DNA from: Liolophura sinensis
Taxonomy: Eukaryota; Mollusca; Polyplacophora; Chitonida; Chitonidae
DNA length: 64,000 nucleotides
NCBI RefSeq assembly: GCF_032854445.1
Contig: NC_088295.1
Coordinates: 27,389,385-27,453,384 of the forward strand
Reading direction: 5' to 3'
Of this stretch, positions 52,947-64,000 are shown one piece after another. The notes below the pieces were generated by a model. That model did no database searches. It had not been told where the DNA came from and worked only from the letters and a program-made list of their open reading frames with translations. Every line of letters starts with the position of its first letter. Within the stretch, counting starts at the first letter, position 1. The translations under genes were made by a program, and so were the position numbers.

Positions 52947-54676
52947 CAACTAAAAATATGTCAAAAGTATAAAAAACAAATAAATAATTTACAGGTACAT
53001 CAGAACGAACCTTAAAAAGAACCCAGGAATGCTAATAATCTGATTTAAAGATTAGCAGCATAATGCATCAACCAAATTGTAATATTTCCAGGTTAAAGAT
53101 AACAGCCCCAACCCCACATATCTAACATCTGTGCGTTTGCAAGGAATGGGAAACACTGCAAATCTATGAAATGATAAATGACTTAGCTTGGAACAGTCAG
53201 TTGTAATTCATGCTATGGTGATGCAACTGAGGAAGGCTTTGCGAATGTTAGTTCAGGGCTCAGAACATAAGGTCCCTTACTGGAGAGAGAGTGTACACAA
53301 TCAAATACTATGCTGGATTCCCAGTGTGCGTTATTACACAAATACCCATTAAACACAAGCGCAGCGGACAACATCAACAGACATACATGTATGGATTAGA
53401 AAAAACTCCCTCAGGCGCCGGCGAAAAAAGTACCAGGAAGCAAGTAGGAGCACTCAGCATGCGCACAGATGGAGAGTTGCATCTGCATTAACCACTCCTG
53501 TCATTTCTGGGATTATTTATCTCTAAGTTACTGTTCTTCATGGACCACACACCTTTTCTCTCTACCTGTATTTTTAGAATCCTTGGTGTAGCACTTGTTC
53601 ATATAGTGATAAATCAGAAGTTGTTCTGTCAATGGTACAAGAACAGCTAAAAGTGAAATACGAGGTTTGGAAACAACTGGTGGAAAACTACTCTGACTTG
53701 CGTATGGACAGGGGAGTTTTATATTTATTCTCAGCAAATGCATCTGGGGCACAATGCAAATAAATTAGATCTGCAAAAAAGTATTTGAGTGTGATGTGAG
53801 TAGAATGTATGAACTACATGAGGTGGTTATATAACCAGGCATCTGAAGTGAAGGTGAGAAAGTCTGAAAATACCTTACTCAATCTCCAAATTACATTTGC
53901 AATCACCTTTCTGGTGAAATCAGTTGATTTCTATTTTTAGATTTTAAGCAAAAATGTTTGAAATCAAGTACTGGGAGAAAAGTTCCCATGCTTGTATGAA
54001 ACAGATATCCAAATGCTGTAAATCCTATAAGTTTCTCAGCGTGAATCCACACAGTAAATTGCTGCATGGTGATGCATACTGGCGAAGCACCTAGATAACC
54101 CTCTAATGTTCATGCTAATTGACACGGTTTTGACTTAATCCCACCCAAGCCTATCTATATGAAGCCTCATCACCACACTGGGCTGTAAAGCTATTAACAT
54201 TAAGGCTGTTTTCTTGCTAAACCATTTCTCACCTATTAAAGTGTCCAATTCTGTCAATGAGGATACTCTCTATTAGGTTTTCGCCCTTAAATTAGAATAC
54301 AGCTCCGGAATCAATGTCTACATAGGAGTATCCCAATGTACTGACAGACATACATACAGACGGACGGACCGACAGACTCACAGGTGGTTGTTAACATTTG
54401 TGATTTTACTAAATAGACATGGTAAACAGCTCAAATTCATCCTCTTTAAATGTAGATGGAACTAAGTCATGACCCACTAACCCCAAAACAACAAAACACA
54501 TTAATCAGCACAACCACAAGGCATTTCCTTCTGCCACTCCTTTGAAGAAGGGCTAACACAGAGTGCAATAGGGTCAGCAAGGTTAAAGGTTCATAGTAAA
54601 CAAGAAGCCTACTTATTCGAAGGGTTTACTAAAGACTCTGGAGCCAATAATCTGTGTAAGCCAGGCCTAAACTTTA

Positions 54677-54937
54677 TTTATTTATTTGATTGGTGTTTTA
54701 CGCCGTACTCAAGAATATTTCACTTATACGACGGCGGCCAGCATTATGGTGGGAAGAAACCGGGCAGAGCCCAGGGGAAACCCACGGCTATCCGCAGGTT
54801 GCTGGCAGACCTTCCCACATACGGCCGGAGAGGAAGCCAGCATGAGCTGGACTTGAACTCACAGCGACCGCATTGGTGAGTGACTCCTGGGCCATCACGC
54901 TGCGCTAGCGCGCTAACCAACTGAGCGACGGAGGCCC
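54677..54937 (-). mobile_element. Full-length tRNA-derived SINE (family 1), intact ends
   Basis: Reverse-oriented element with tail TTTATTTATTTGATTGGTGT, body (CCGCAGGTTGCTGGCAGACC) and tRNA-like head (GCTAGCGCGCTAACCAACTG, GACGGAGGCCC). The perfect 13-bp duplication GGCCTAAACTTTA flanks it at 54664-54676 and 54938-54950. This is the best reference copy in the window. Confidence 0.95.
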
Positions 54938-55043
54938 GGCCTAAACTTTAATACCGAACTTATCCTCACAACACATATATTGAATTTTGAAATCAGACTA
55001 TGATAAATACCAAGCTTAAATCTTTGTACACTTCTGCACAACT

Positions 55044-55388
55044 GTCCAGTGAGTGAGTGCTTGGGGTTTAACGTTGTAGTTAACAATTTTTCAGTCATAT
55101 GATGGCGAAGAAATCCTTAGAATGCATGTAATGTACCTCCTTTTTGCAGGACGGATTTCCACCGCTCTTTTATCTAGTGCTGCTTCACTGAAGGCAAGTA
55201 AGTCACCCCGCTTGACCCATTATACTGATACGGGTCAACCAGTTGTTGCACTATCCCCTTCATGCTGAACGCCAAGCGAGGAAGTTACAACTTTCTCTTT
55301 AAAGTCTTAGGTGTGACTTGACCCAGGATTGACCCTGGATCTACCGCTTCCAACGCGGACGCTCGACCAACTGTGATATCGGGGCCAG
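55044..55388 (-). mobile_element. tRNA-derived SINE, third family
   Basis: Begins GTGAGTGAGTGCTTGGGGTT and TCAGTCATATGATGGCGAAG, and ends in a reverse-oriented tRNA-like head whose minus strand has an A-box-like TTGGTCGAGCGT and B-box-like GGTCAATCCTGG. The sequence is unlike family 1. From memory this resembles a SINE widespread in molluscs; the family name is not asserted. Confidence 0.8.
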
Positions 55389-58300
55389 TCCGCTCTGAAA
55401 CTAGTACAACCATACAGATACTAACACTGCTATATGATACATTATAAAAATAAGCAGCTCTAAAAGTCGTTGTTTGTCTCTCTGTCTGTTTGTCAGTCAA
55501 TCAAATTTTTGACACATTATCCTTTAACATGGGCCATTCACTTAGCAAAGGACCATTGTGAGATGGCGAGATTGCACTTATAGCCCTTACATACCTTTTT
55601 ATCAGTTTTAACTTGTCAAAACTCAGTACATGCAATTTGTCTCTCTAGCTAGACCCGTGGACGGTCATAAAACTAACAGTATGAATATACCTGTCACAAA
55701 GGGTGGCTTCACATCCACTGGTACCAGACTGCAGTGTTTATCCTTGTGCTTCCCACAAAGACCAGGTTTCCTTCCTTTTGTTCAGGTTTTGGCTTCGGAA
55801 AAGTTCTGAAAGAGAGGAAAACACCAGGTGTAATAATCCACAAAAGTCATTTGGGTTCATCTAGGTGTCAGCACATCATAAGATCCACCTGGGGGCGTAC
55901 ACTGCAGGACAGGTAAGCCTAACAACCAATGTTTACAGGAATGTACATCATGTTTATTACATGTACATTTTTGTTTAATATTAAAATATGACTCTGTGGT
56001 TTAGATTCAAAGTCCCTTTGTGCACTTATACAAATGCACATCAAAAGAAATGGCATAGAGGCCTGGTACATGTATTGTTTGATTCTTAACACTACATGTA
56101 TGCCTGGCCTGGGTGTGAATTTTAGCCCATCTATATTTTGCCAATACAGTAAATAAAATCTGTCAGCCCTTACAATATTTTTTGTCAGCTGTCAAAACAA
56201 AATTTTGAACCTTCTCAAATTACATCAGGAATCAATGCATTTAGCATACCAGACCTTACACTATAATTAAAGACGCACAGCATAGAGAGTAAAAGCTGAG
56301 CAGCGAGTATACACTAAAACAGTCATGTGATGCGGAAAACATTTGAACAGTAGAATCTAGGAAGGAAACCGCTGTGCTGCCATGTACCTGACACACGAAG
56401 AAGATGATTAGGATCAAAGAGTGTCAGGTAATCCCCAGGTAAAATATTACCTGGATATGAGATCCCAAAGTGCCTTGGTACATCCACATTTCTTAATGCT
56501 TACCACTATCTTGATCTACCCAGCATAAAACACCACAAGCCTCTTTATTTACTTTTCCTCCTGAAATGTCCTTTTTTTTCCCCACCTTCCGGAAGATAAA
56601 CCACAGCTCAATTTCCTACACAATTCTAGTTTTTGCTGCTTTTATAACTGATGCTGCAGTGCATGTATGTGGAATTTCAGCCTATGATACTGTTTGCTAC
56701 AAGGTTACATTGGATACAACAGTCTCTAAATTTGGTCACTACCCATCACTCAATGTGCACAGCTTGTCTCTCCCTGAGAGCATCTAGCACTATCCCCCCA
56801 CCTCACCCCAACCCAGGTGATCCAAGGAATGTTAAGAATATAGCTATGGCAAAACTTCTGAGTATTTTCCCACCACACTTACGAAAGCGGCACTTTACAT
56901 CAATAATAACTCAAATAACTCTGCCAACTTACAAAGCTGCAGAATTTAATGCCTTACACATCAGAGGTAGTATCATATCTGATTTCAAAATTTCTACATC
57001 AAAGGCCATCGTAATTTCATTACCAGATGTGGGATTTACGCCATTATAGAAAGAAACATTTCAGAAAACAATTTTATGACAGATAACAGGAAATGCTTTT
57101 TCTCCTATTAATTAACAAGATGCTTCAAAAGACAAGACAAACCCTGTGTACATTTTCAGATTCAGCCATATGTTTATGAGTAATTTGGCCTGATTAACCG
57201 CAAAATACAATATATATTTAAAACCACAGATGCACACTACTTATTCAATGTTTTTATTGTGTTTTATACACACGCCACTTCCCAATTTCATAGACAATAT
57301 TCTTACAAGCTATTTTATCATTCAACTCCTATTAAAGGTAGGCTTGCATGTAATTATACATGTGCAACTTATCTACATGTAAATGGTACAAATTTTACAT
57401 TTTTTAAAGGTTACATCTAAATACTGCAATGCAGGATAAATGTAGTTCACAAAGATTCAAATTTCTCATATGAAAATGATTCAAAACCAGCCCCTGTCCT
57501 TAAAACCACAACTCCAACACACCAATATCCACACATCAAAAGTACATGTATTACTATAGCAATTATATGCCAGTATTGAGTAAGTAACCCACATAGTTGA
57601 GAATATGGCATAGGATAACCCAAAGTTTCCACACAGTCCAACCTTTTCACAAAGAAAAGGCCAGTCAACTAATACTCAATAAAATGTATAAATCAAAATT
57701 TCTTGACATTTTGCTTATGTAGCCAAAATCATGATTTCTTTAAGGAATATTTTCATCATTTACAATATGTGTACAATAAAATGTAAACTATGTCTGTGCT
57801 TATGCAAAAAAGTGGCAAAATTGCACATTCTGATTTATTTCTCAATGAACACTTTTCATCCATGTCATTCCAATGCAAATGCACCATAGCATTAAAGAAC
57901 TAGACTACAATGCATTCTGATAAGCCAGAACAGCTGGCCTTGAGCATTCCAACCTTTTGACCAGGCATGTGTATATACACACACATGTATACATGCATAT
58001 CAAACTTTAGGCTATACCATTTCCGGCTGCAGGTCTAATTTAGACGGATATTCTTTATTCCAAGAGGATTCAGCCTCCAACCTCTGACGTGGGGTCTGCA
58101 GACAAACAAATTAAGGTTTGCAGCCAGATGTACTGTGAAGCTATATGTATATATAGAACAGGCTGATCCACCTCTGACTGGTACATGTACAGATAGCAGA
58201 CACAGGTACAGACAGCCCCTCTCCCAGCATCCTTCCCCCTCCCCTAAGTCACCCCTGCAAGAAAACTGACCACTCTGTTCCAGCTTGTTTATGTCTTAGC

Positions 58301-59152
58301 CATGGTCAGTACATGACCTTTCCCTCTTCTAGGCTCCCCTCAATATCCCCTGGTTACCCCCTCCTCAAAAATGCTAAGACACTGGAATGTGGCCTGGGTC
58401 CCCCAGGGCTACACACACAACCCCGATAGCAGCAGATTAGAGATAAGCTTTGACACCTCCTTGGAGGATGAGCCAATACTTCTTAACCCTTCACTCCTGC
58501 TAGACTCCCCCCACCCCCATTTGCATACATGTCAGAGGACTTCTCACAACATTATACCTGCTCCGAACACAAGAGAGCAAAGGCATCAATTTCATATCTC
58601 AACATCACTGCCCTGTCTTCTCACACCCAGACAGACATTCAGAGATAAAGCACTGAACAGTTTTCTGCACTTGTTGCCAGGTTTTAATGGCATTTTTCAA
58701 GAATACCATTCAAAGTCGCCCTGCTGTAGGTATTTCACCAAACTTCATATTTCACCCCAGTTTTCCGCTCCAAATACAGTTCTGACAATGCTTGCTGAAG
58801 ACTTTTAAAGGGAACAGCTCTATCTTCCTGTGTCCATACTAAACTCATACAGTTTGTAACCATTTGAAACAAACAGACCACTAAAAAAACAATCCATCTA
58901 GGTTATGATATCAGTAAAGAAAATAAATCGAGAGAGAAGATACCCTATCACACAGCTCCAGTCAAATTCCTTGCACTTTTAATAACATGAAATTTAATGG
59001 TGTACAAAGTGGGTTCCCAAAAAAGGCAAGTTTGTACCTGCAAACTGCTGTCTATATCCTTCTACCTGACTAATTTGAATATATCATTTGACCTTATAGA
59101 AATAAATCAAAATTATATTCAATCTAGTCTCCTACTTTTCATCTTTAAGCCC

Positions 59153-59622
59153 AGCCCACACGGACAACATTTGTTGTCAAACATGAGATTTCTTGATCCA
59201 CAACAACAAAAAATCCTCAAAATTTACTTGTGTGTGAGTGATCACAACTAGAATTCTGGAACATTTGATCCAAAGATTCGGCTTGTTTAATTTTGGGGTA
59301 TAAAAAATCCAGAAAGGAATGAGCCGGAGCACAAGATTTCGCTTGTCTGCAAGCCAGCTGAATCTTGTGAAATCATTGTCATATACATCACCCAATCAGG
59401 GCCTATGGAAATGTCGTGAGAGCACCAACAAAATGGCAGCTGTGACACAGCTTTTGATGTCATATGACCTTGAACATATCAGTGACAGTCTTTTATCAGT
59501 GGAATCTTCAAAAATGGGCAACAAATGTTGCCTGCGTGCAGGTAACCGACATTCCGCATCATTAAACACCAGGATGTGAAAATCCGATTTTCAACAATGA
59601 ATGTTGTCCGTGTGCGCTACGG
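59153..59622. mobile_element. Possible MITE with CACACGGACAACATT inverted ends
   Basis: CACACGGACAACATTTGTTG near 59158 pairs with the reverse complement of the segment ending near 59620 (CACACGGACAACATTCATTG), two mismatches in 20. No convincing target duplication is visible and there is no coding capacity. Confidence 0.5.
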
Positions 59623-60507
59623 TTAACCCATTATTCCAAATCTAAATGACATTGAATTGTATCTGACAGTTTTCAGATTTACCCAGACAATTTTTGTGTG
59701 CATTTTTGAAAATACATGTATTTTCCTATAAGCATAAGAGACCATTAAGTCTCTCTTACATGTACTTACAAGTACAACGTAACAAAACACAATACAATCA
59801 TAATTAAAAAAAAAAAATTAAAAGAGAATGTATTTCTAAAAAGTGAATAATCTATTGAAATGTAGACACCAATGATTGTAATTCCTCACCACTTAGTGAT
59901 TGTATACGTAGCATTACTCCACCATGTACCATATGTAGATACAAAAACAATGTATTCATGGCAATGTACATGTAAAAAACAAGACTGCTCAGATCATTTA
60001 TACATTCACCATCATTAACCTCATTACCAAAACTAAATAACCATACATTACCAATCTCAAAACCCTCTGCATATCCATACTCTACAGCAGTAAGTTTTCA
60101 CAATCACACTAAACGTTAGGCTGACAGTACATGCTTGTAGTTGAATGAACTAAGTACATGTCAGGCTATATGTTCCTGTAGGTGTCTATGCAGATTCGTT
60201 GGCAAAAACATAACTAACAGAGAAGCATTGTTCAAATGACTCACAACAGAGGTCAACCACAAAACTGAGTGCTATTTCATTACAGGAAACCTACAGTTTG
60301 AACGACACATGTCTATGTTACAATCAGTCTTGGTGTACTGATCTTCAATACACTACTGTAAGCTTTGTTAGAAGTTGTTCCAGCTTAAGCTAACATTGCA
60401 AAAAGTTTTCAGTTTTCTTTTTTGTTTTCTGTTTGTAGAGAAAAGGCTATTCCACACAAATTTCTTATAACCATTCATACAAGTACACATGTACATTTTG
60501 GAACTTG

Positions 60508-60754
60508 ATCTGATTTCTTTTATTGGAGTTTTATGCTGTACTAAAGAATATTTCCCTTACACGAGGGCAGTCAGTATTGCAGGAGGAAAATGGGCAGAGA
60601 CTGGGGGAAAGCACAACCATCCGCAGGTTGATGGCAGACCTTCTCACATAGAACCAGAGAGGAAGCCAGCATGAGCTTGACTTGAACTCGCTGCCTCTGC
60701 ATTGGTGACAAGATCCAGAGATATTGCGTCACGCTGGCACAATAGATGCCCCTA
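60508..60754 (-). mobile_element. Diverged full-length SINE (family 1)
   Basis: Reverse-oriented body with CCGCAGGTTGATGGCAGACC and GAGAGGAAGCCAGCATGAGC, ending in a decayed head. The duplication TTGGAACTTG flanks it at 60498-60507 and 60755-60764. Confidence 0.82.
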
Positions 60755-61836
60755 TTGGAACTTGCATTAAATCATGTAAATTAATCAAAATAAAAACAGT
60801 ACAGTTGTTGAACGTTTATCACTGACAGTCTTGAATCATAAAACAATAATCAGAAGAGTGCTTTCTTTTCTAAACCCCATGAGTGAAATTCACATTAAGT
60901 ATCACATTAGGTGTAATGAGAACAGTACTGCACCAGTGGATAAAAAAATTTTCAGTTGTTCATTCAATCAGTCAGAATTTGCCAAAGAAGCAAATTCAGA
61001 GAATTTACATTCCACATTAAAAACACTAAAAATACATGGAGCTGCTTGGTTTTTAAATGTGATCAGAAGAGAGACAAAAAATTTTACCCAATATTTGAAG
61101 CAGTTATTGCTAGAAAACCAAACATGACAGACAAACCAATACCTATTTCCCTCAGTTCTGTTCAAGAGTGAGATAAGATTTCTGTCAATCAACCTAGCAG
61201 CTAGTCATTAGCTCACAAGTGAAGCGATTGTGGAATACTGCTTGACAGTGTAAGGATAAAGCCCTGTAACATTTATAGGAAATTGGCCCCTCCACTCAGG
61301 GGCTCATAAGCTTGGTTCATACTATCTATATAGTGAAGTCCGATACAATTTGCCTTTTCAGTTCTAAACAATAAACAGTACATCAATGTTGATCCATTAC
61401 GGAATGGTAAATGCATGTACACACTTGTTCCAAGCAGTATTTACACAAGGAATCTGGTATCATTTACAATTATCACTAAATCAATGACTCAGAGACAAGT
61501 TGAACACACAACCGCGCTCTGCTACAACTCTGACTCAATGGTGTAAATTTAAAACTGGCCAGTAGTAACAATATCAGCATAGAATGGGTCTTGGGTGCTG
61601 TAATGCTTTTTCTGTACAAGGCTTTGATAGAAGTTGTTCCAGCTACTGTAACATTGCAAAGACCCTTGAACTACTTTGGAAATTTCTTGTTGCTTTGTTG
61701 TTTACAGACCTCAGCTTTGCTTTTATGCATGCCATTTTTTTTTTTTTTACAAATAAGTAGACATACTTTACAACTTTAACATATGTATATTGGGAACTTT
61801 AAAGTGTACATCTTTCGCTGATCTGATGACTATTTG

Positions 61837-61945
61837 ATTGAGTGATGCTTTATGACAAAATTATTTCTCTTACACGACAGCGGCCAGCAATGTGGTGGGA
61901 GGAAACCGAACAGAGCCCGAGGGAAATCTGCAGGTTGCTGACAGA
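61837..61945 (-). mobile_element. SINE (family 1) 5'-truncated fragment
   Basis: TTGATTGAGTGATGCTTTAT, GCGGCCAGCAATGTGGTGGG and GCAGGTTGCTGACAGACC, then unrelated sequence. Confidence 0.75.
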
Positions 61946-62078
61946 CCGATTTGATGTGTATAGAATTCATGGACAGTTGAACATTATACACAATAAAATC
62001 AAACCACATAAAGACAATGTAACAACTACTACTAAACAGTCTCTGTTCATGAATTAAGACACAATCCACTTATTTTAT

Positions 62079-62336
62079 ATTTATTTATTTATTTATTTAT
62101 TCATGTGTGATTTTATGCTATAAATTCCAATATTTTACAAATGGCGACTGGAGGAAACTAGTAAAAATCTGATGGACACCACGATATGTTTAAAGCCATC
62201 TAACAAACCTGATGTTGTAGAGTTACAGCTGAATCAACCGCAGCTGGATTTGAACTCACACACCCTTTAATAGTCAAGGCGGTTGTGGTATACAACTACC
62301 TGGAGATGATTCACCACTGAGCCAGGTACGGCCCCT
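62079..62336 (-). mobile_element. tRNA-derived SINE, probably a fourth type
   Basis: A (TTTA)n stretch and CATGTGTGATTTTATGCTAT lead to a reverse-oriented tRNA-like end: the minus strand reads GTACCTGGCTCAGTGGTGAA and GTGTGAGTTCAAATCCAGCT. The middle differs from family 1. Confidence 0.65.
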
Positions 62337-63221
62337 GTTTCTCATCAGTACACCCTATGTATACATCTATATAAGAAATACTCTGTGGAGTAATTAAATT
62401 TCTGATATACTTTATGACAAATCCATAATAATAGTGCTACTTGATTTCCCACTTCATTATATGTATATCAGAAAAGAAGTGAGCCAAGTTGGCAAAGGCA
62501 TGTTTTTTTCTCAACTTAAGATCCACCTTTATCAGCCGTGCTGAAGTCTTCACCTATAACTGCTAACATTCATCCCACTAGACCATTGGGAGAAATGGAG
62601 AAGAGCATAGTAAATATACCAAAATAGACCAACTGGAAAGAAAGCACCGTCTTATACACTGTACCACACCTACTGTTTACCTATCCTACCAAATACCCAC
62701 AGATTTTACCTTGAAAGTTTGAGTTGTTACCGCTGGTACCTGGCCTTACTTTCTCTGTCGTCAGATAGCCCAGTCAATGTGTTTTCTGATGATGTCTCTC
62801 GGTGGATTTAAATGTTTCTTGAACCACCTGAATTTGTGAGTTTTGACCTCCCCTGCACGAAAACCAGAGTCAACTATAAGAGAGTGGTGCCATGTTCTGA
62901 GTTGAGCGGAGACTTGGCTCTCCCAGCTCCCTCAGAGGCTGAAATTCTATCTCTTCAGCTAAATGATAGCCTTCCCTCTGCTCCTGTCTGCATAGGCCAC
63001 AGAGACTTAAAATATCACCCCTGCATGCTAAACCATACTCTTACCATAATCACACCAATAACCCTCTCTTCACCAATTTACAACTCATGGCTTGTTATCA
63101 TAAAACAAAATAAATGGGTTAATTTTGACTCTAAAAGAGTAGTTCGTTGCTGTATGAATATTGCTGTTTTGTAAGCTGCTGCTGATGATGTAGTGTTCTG
63201 TTGTCCTGCTGTGGTTTATGG

Positions 63222-63246
63222 TGATGATGATGATGGTGATGATAAT
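63222..63246. repeat. GATGAT simple repeat
   Basis: A short run of GATGATGATGATGGTGATGA. Confidence 0.7.
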
Positions 63247-63570
63247 ACACACTGCAGCACGATTCTCCCCCCAAGGGAACCTCCTTAACAAAATATGTTA
63301 ACTATAGCGAAATTGCACAACATGTGGAAGACGTTTATAAATTTCCTGTTCATTTTCATATCAGACGTATAATAGCCCTTAAAATGAAACCTGAATCAAC
63401 ATCAACTTCCATATGGCACTTGAACGTTTTTAAACAAACAGAAAACTCATATATTTATTTATGATAAAAATTTCAGCAAGTCAAACCAACTCAAAGTCAC
63501 ACTATCACATAAGCATCATTTCCATCCTTGCACCAATTTCTCAGTGCCTAACATTTGAATCGGTTACCGC

Positions 63571-64000
63571 ATAGTGTCGCATAAATTGTAATTAATACAA
63601 AAATTATAACATTATGAGAGATAATAGATTAATCACTGGTATCAATAGTAGCAATGAAGAACATTTCCTGCCAAAGTAATTCTGGCAAAATACCACATAG
63701 TGTCACATAAATTGTAATTAATACAAAAATTATAACATTATGGGAGATAATAGATTAATCACTGGTAACAATAGTAGCAATGAAGAACATTTCCTGCCAA
63801 AGTAATTCTGGCAAAATACCACATAGTGTCACATAAATTGTAATTAATACAAAAATTATAACATTATGGGAGATAATAGATTAATCACTGGTAACAATAG
63901 TAGCAATGAAGAACATTTCCTGCCAAAGTAATTCTGGCAAAATACCACATAGTGTCACATAAATTGTAATTAATACAAAAATTATAACATTATGGGAGAT
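63571..64000. repeat. 126-bp tandem array running off the window end
   Basis: ATAGTGTC recurs at 63571, 63697, 63823 and 63949, an exact 126-bp period with very few differences among the last copies. All frames of the unit contain stops (several TAA). The array continues beyond the window. Confidence 0.95.

Larger units (their letters stand above)
49183..64000. other. Noncoding upstream region of the scaffold gene
   Basis: The acceptor at 49184 requires at least one upstream noncoding exon in this region or beyond, but I cannot place it. Frames here are short, lack splice consistency and have low-complexity or unlikely composition. Identified contents are SINEs of three families, a possible MITE and tandem repeats, entered separately. 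The stretches 50300-52850, 53000-54650, 55400-59150 and 62340-63560 show nothing else recognisable. Confidence 0.5.

Noticed and set aside
53400-53480. Possible promoter with an NRF1-like GCATGCGCA word
   Set aside because: A short GC-richer patch with a single motif; no linked first exon can be shown.
58371-58808. 145-residue reading frame on the plus strand
   Set aside because: No recognisable domain, no splice context, and composition typical of a chance frame in C-rich sequence.
62812-63174. 120-residue reading frame on the plus strand
   Set aside because: No supporting motif, splice sites or homology that I can recognise; probably chance.

Overview
This window is eukaryotic. It holds two large intron-rich genes pointing tail to tail, GT-AG introns full of small repeats, and several copies of tRNA-derived SINEs and MITEs. 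The SINE type (conserved body, AAATAAAT-like tail), the TACTGTAAATGCC inverted-repeat MITE and the gene content suggest a lophotrochozoan, most likely a mollusc. That is inference from repeat style; no species is claimed.

Region 1 (1-26186, plus strand) is the 3' three-quarters or so of a large cadherin gene. I could place 37 exons, all with compatible phases, giving about 1,933 residues up to a TAG stop; the 5' end lies outside the window. Twelve consecutive exon pairs (a long exon of 180-204 nt and a short one of 123-138 nt, all phase 0) encode cadherin repeats that have lost the usual calcium-binding linker and LDRE motifs. They are followed by one canonical repeat (DRE and DINDNTP), a last repeat, a membrane-adjacent domain of the kind seen in Usher-type cadherins, one transmembrane helix, and a cytoplasmic tail rich in Gly, Ser and Tyr that ends in a PDZ-ligand-like TTVL. 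Its introns carry a hAT-like element, a TA-flanked MITE, a piggyBac deletion derivative with clean TTAA ends, SINEs and several minisatellites. One exon (10549-10737) has two compensating frameshifts.

Region 2 (26187-33906) is the shared 3' intergenic or UTR space. It contains the cadherin 3' UTR, SINE copies and probably the 3' UTR of the second gene. No coding exon is convincing here.

Region 3 (33907-49182, minus strand) is a ten-exon gene for an unrecognised protein of about 2,323 residues. It has long disordered Ser/Pro-rich ends encoded by two very large exons, a middle of charged helix and coiled coil, three copies of a short EWE-containing motif, and three short basic tryptophan motifs. 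It looks like a cytoskeletal or membrane-associated scaffold, but no function can be assigned. Its 5' UTR has a five-codon uORF folded into a perfect 9-bp hairpin just before the start codon. One intron carries a nearly homogeneous 144-bp tandem array.

Region 4 (49183-64000) is noncoding as far as I can see: upstream intron or promoter space of the second gene, with SINEs of at least three families, a possible MITE and a 126-bp tandem array that runs off the window end.

The two genes show no evident functional link. The items most worth following are the degenerate, clonally expanded cadherin array, the unrecognised scaffold with its internal motif repeats, and the hairpin uORF.
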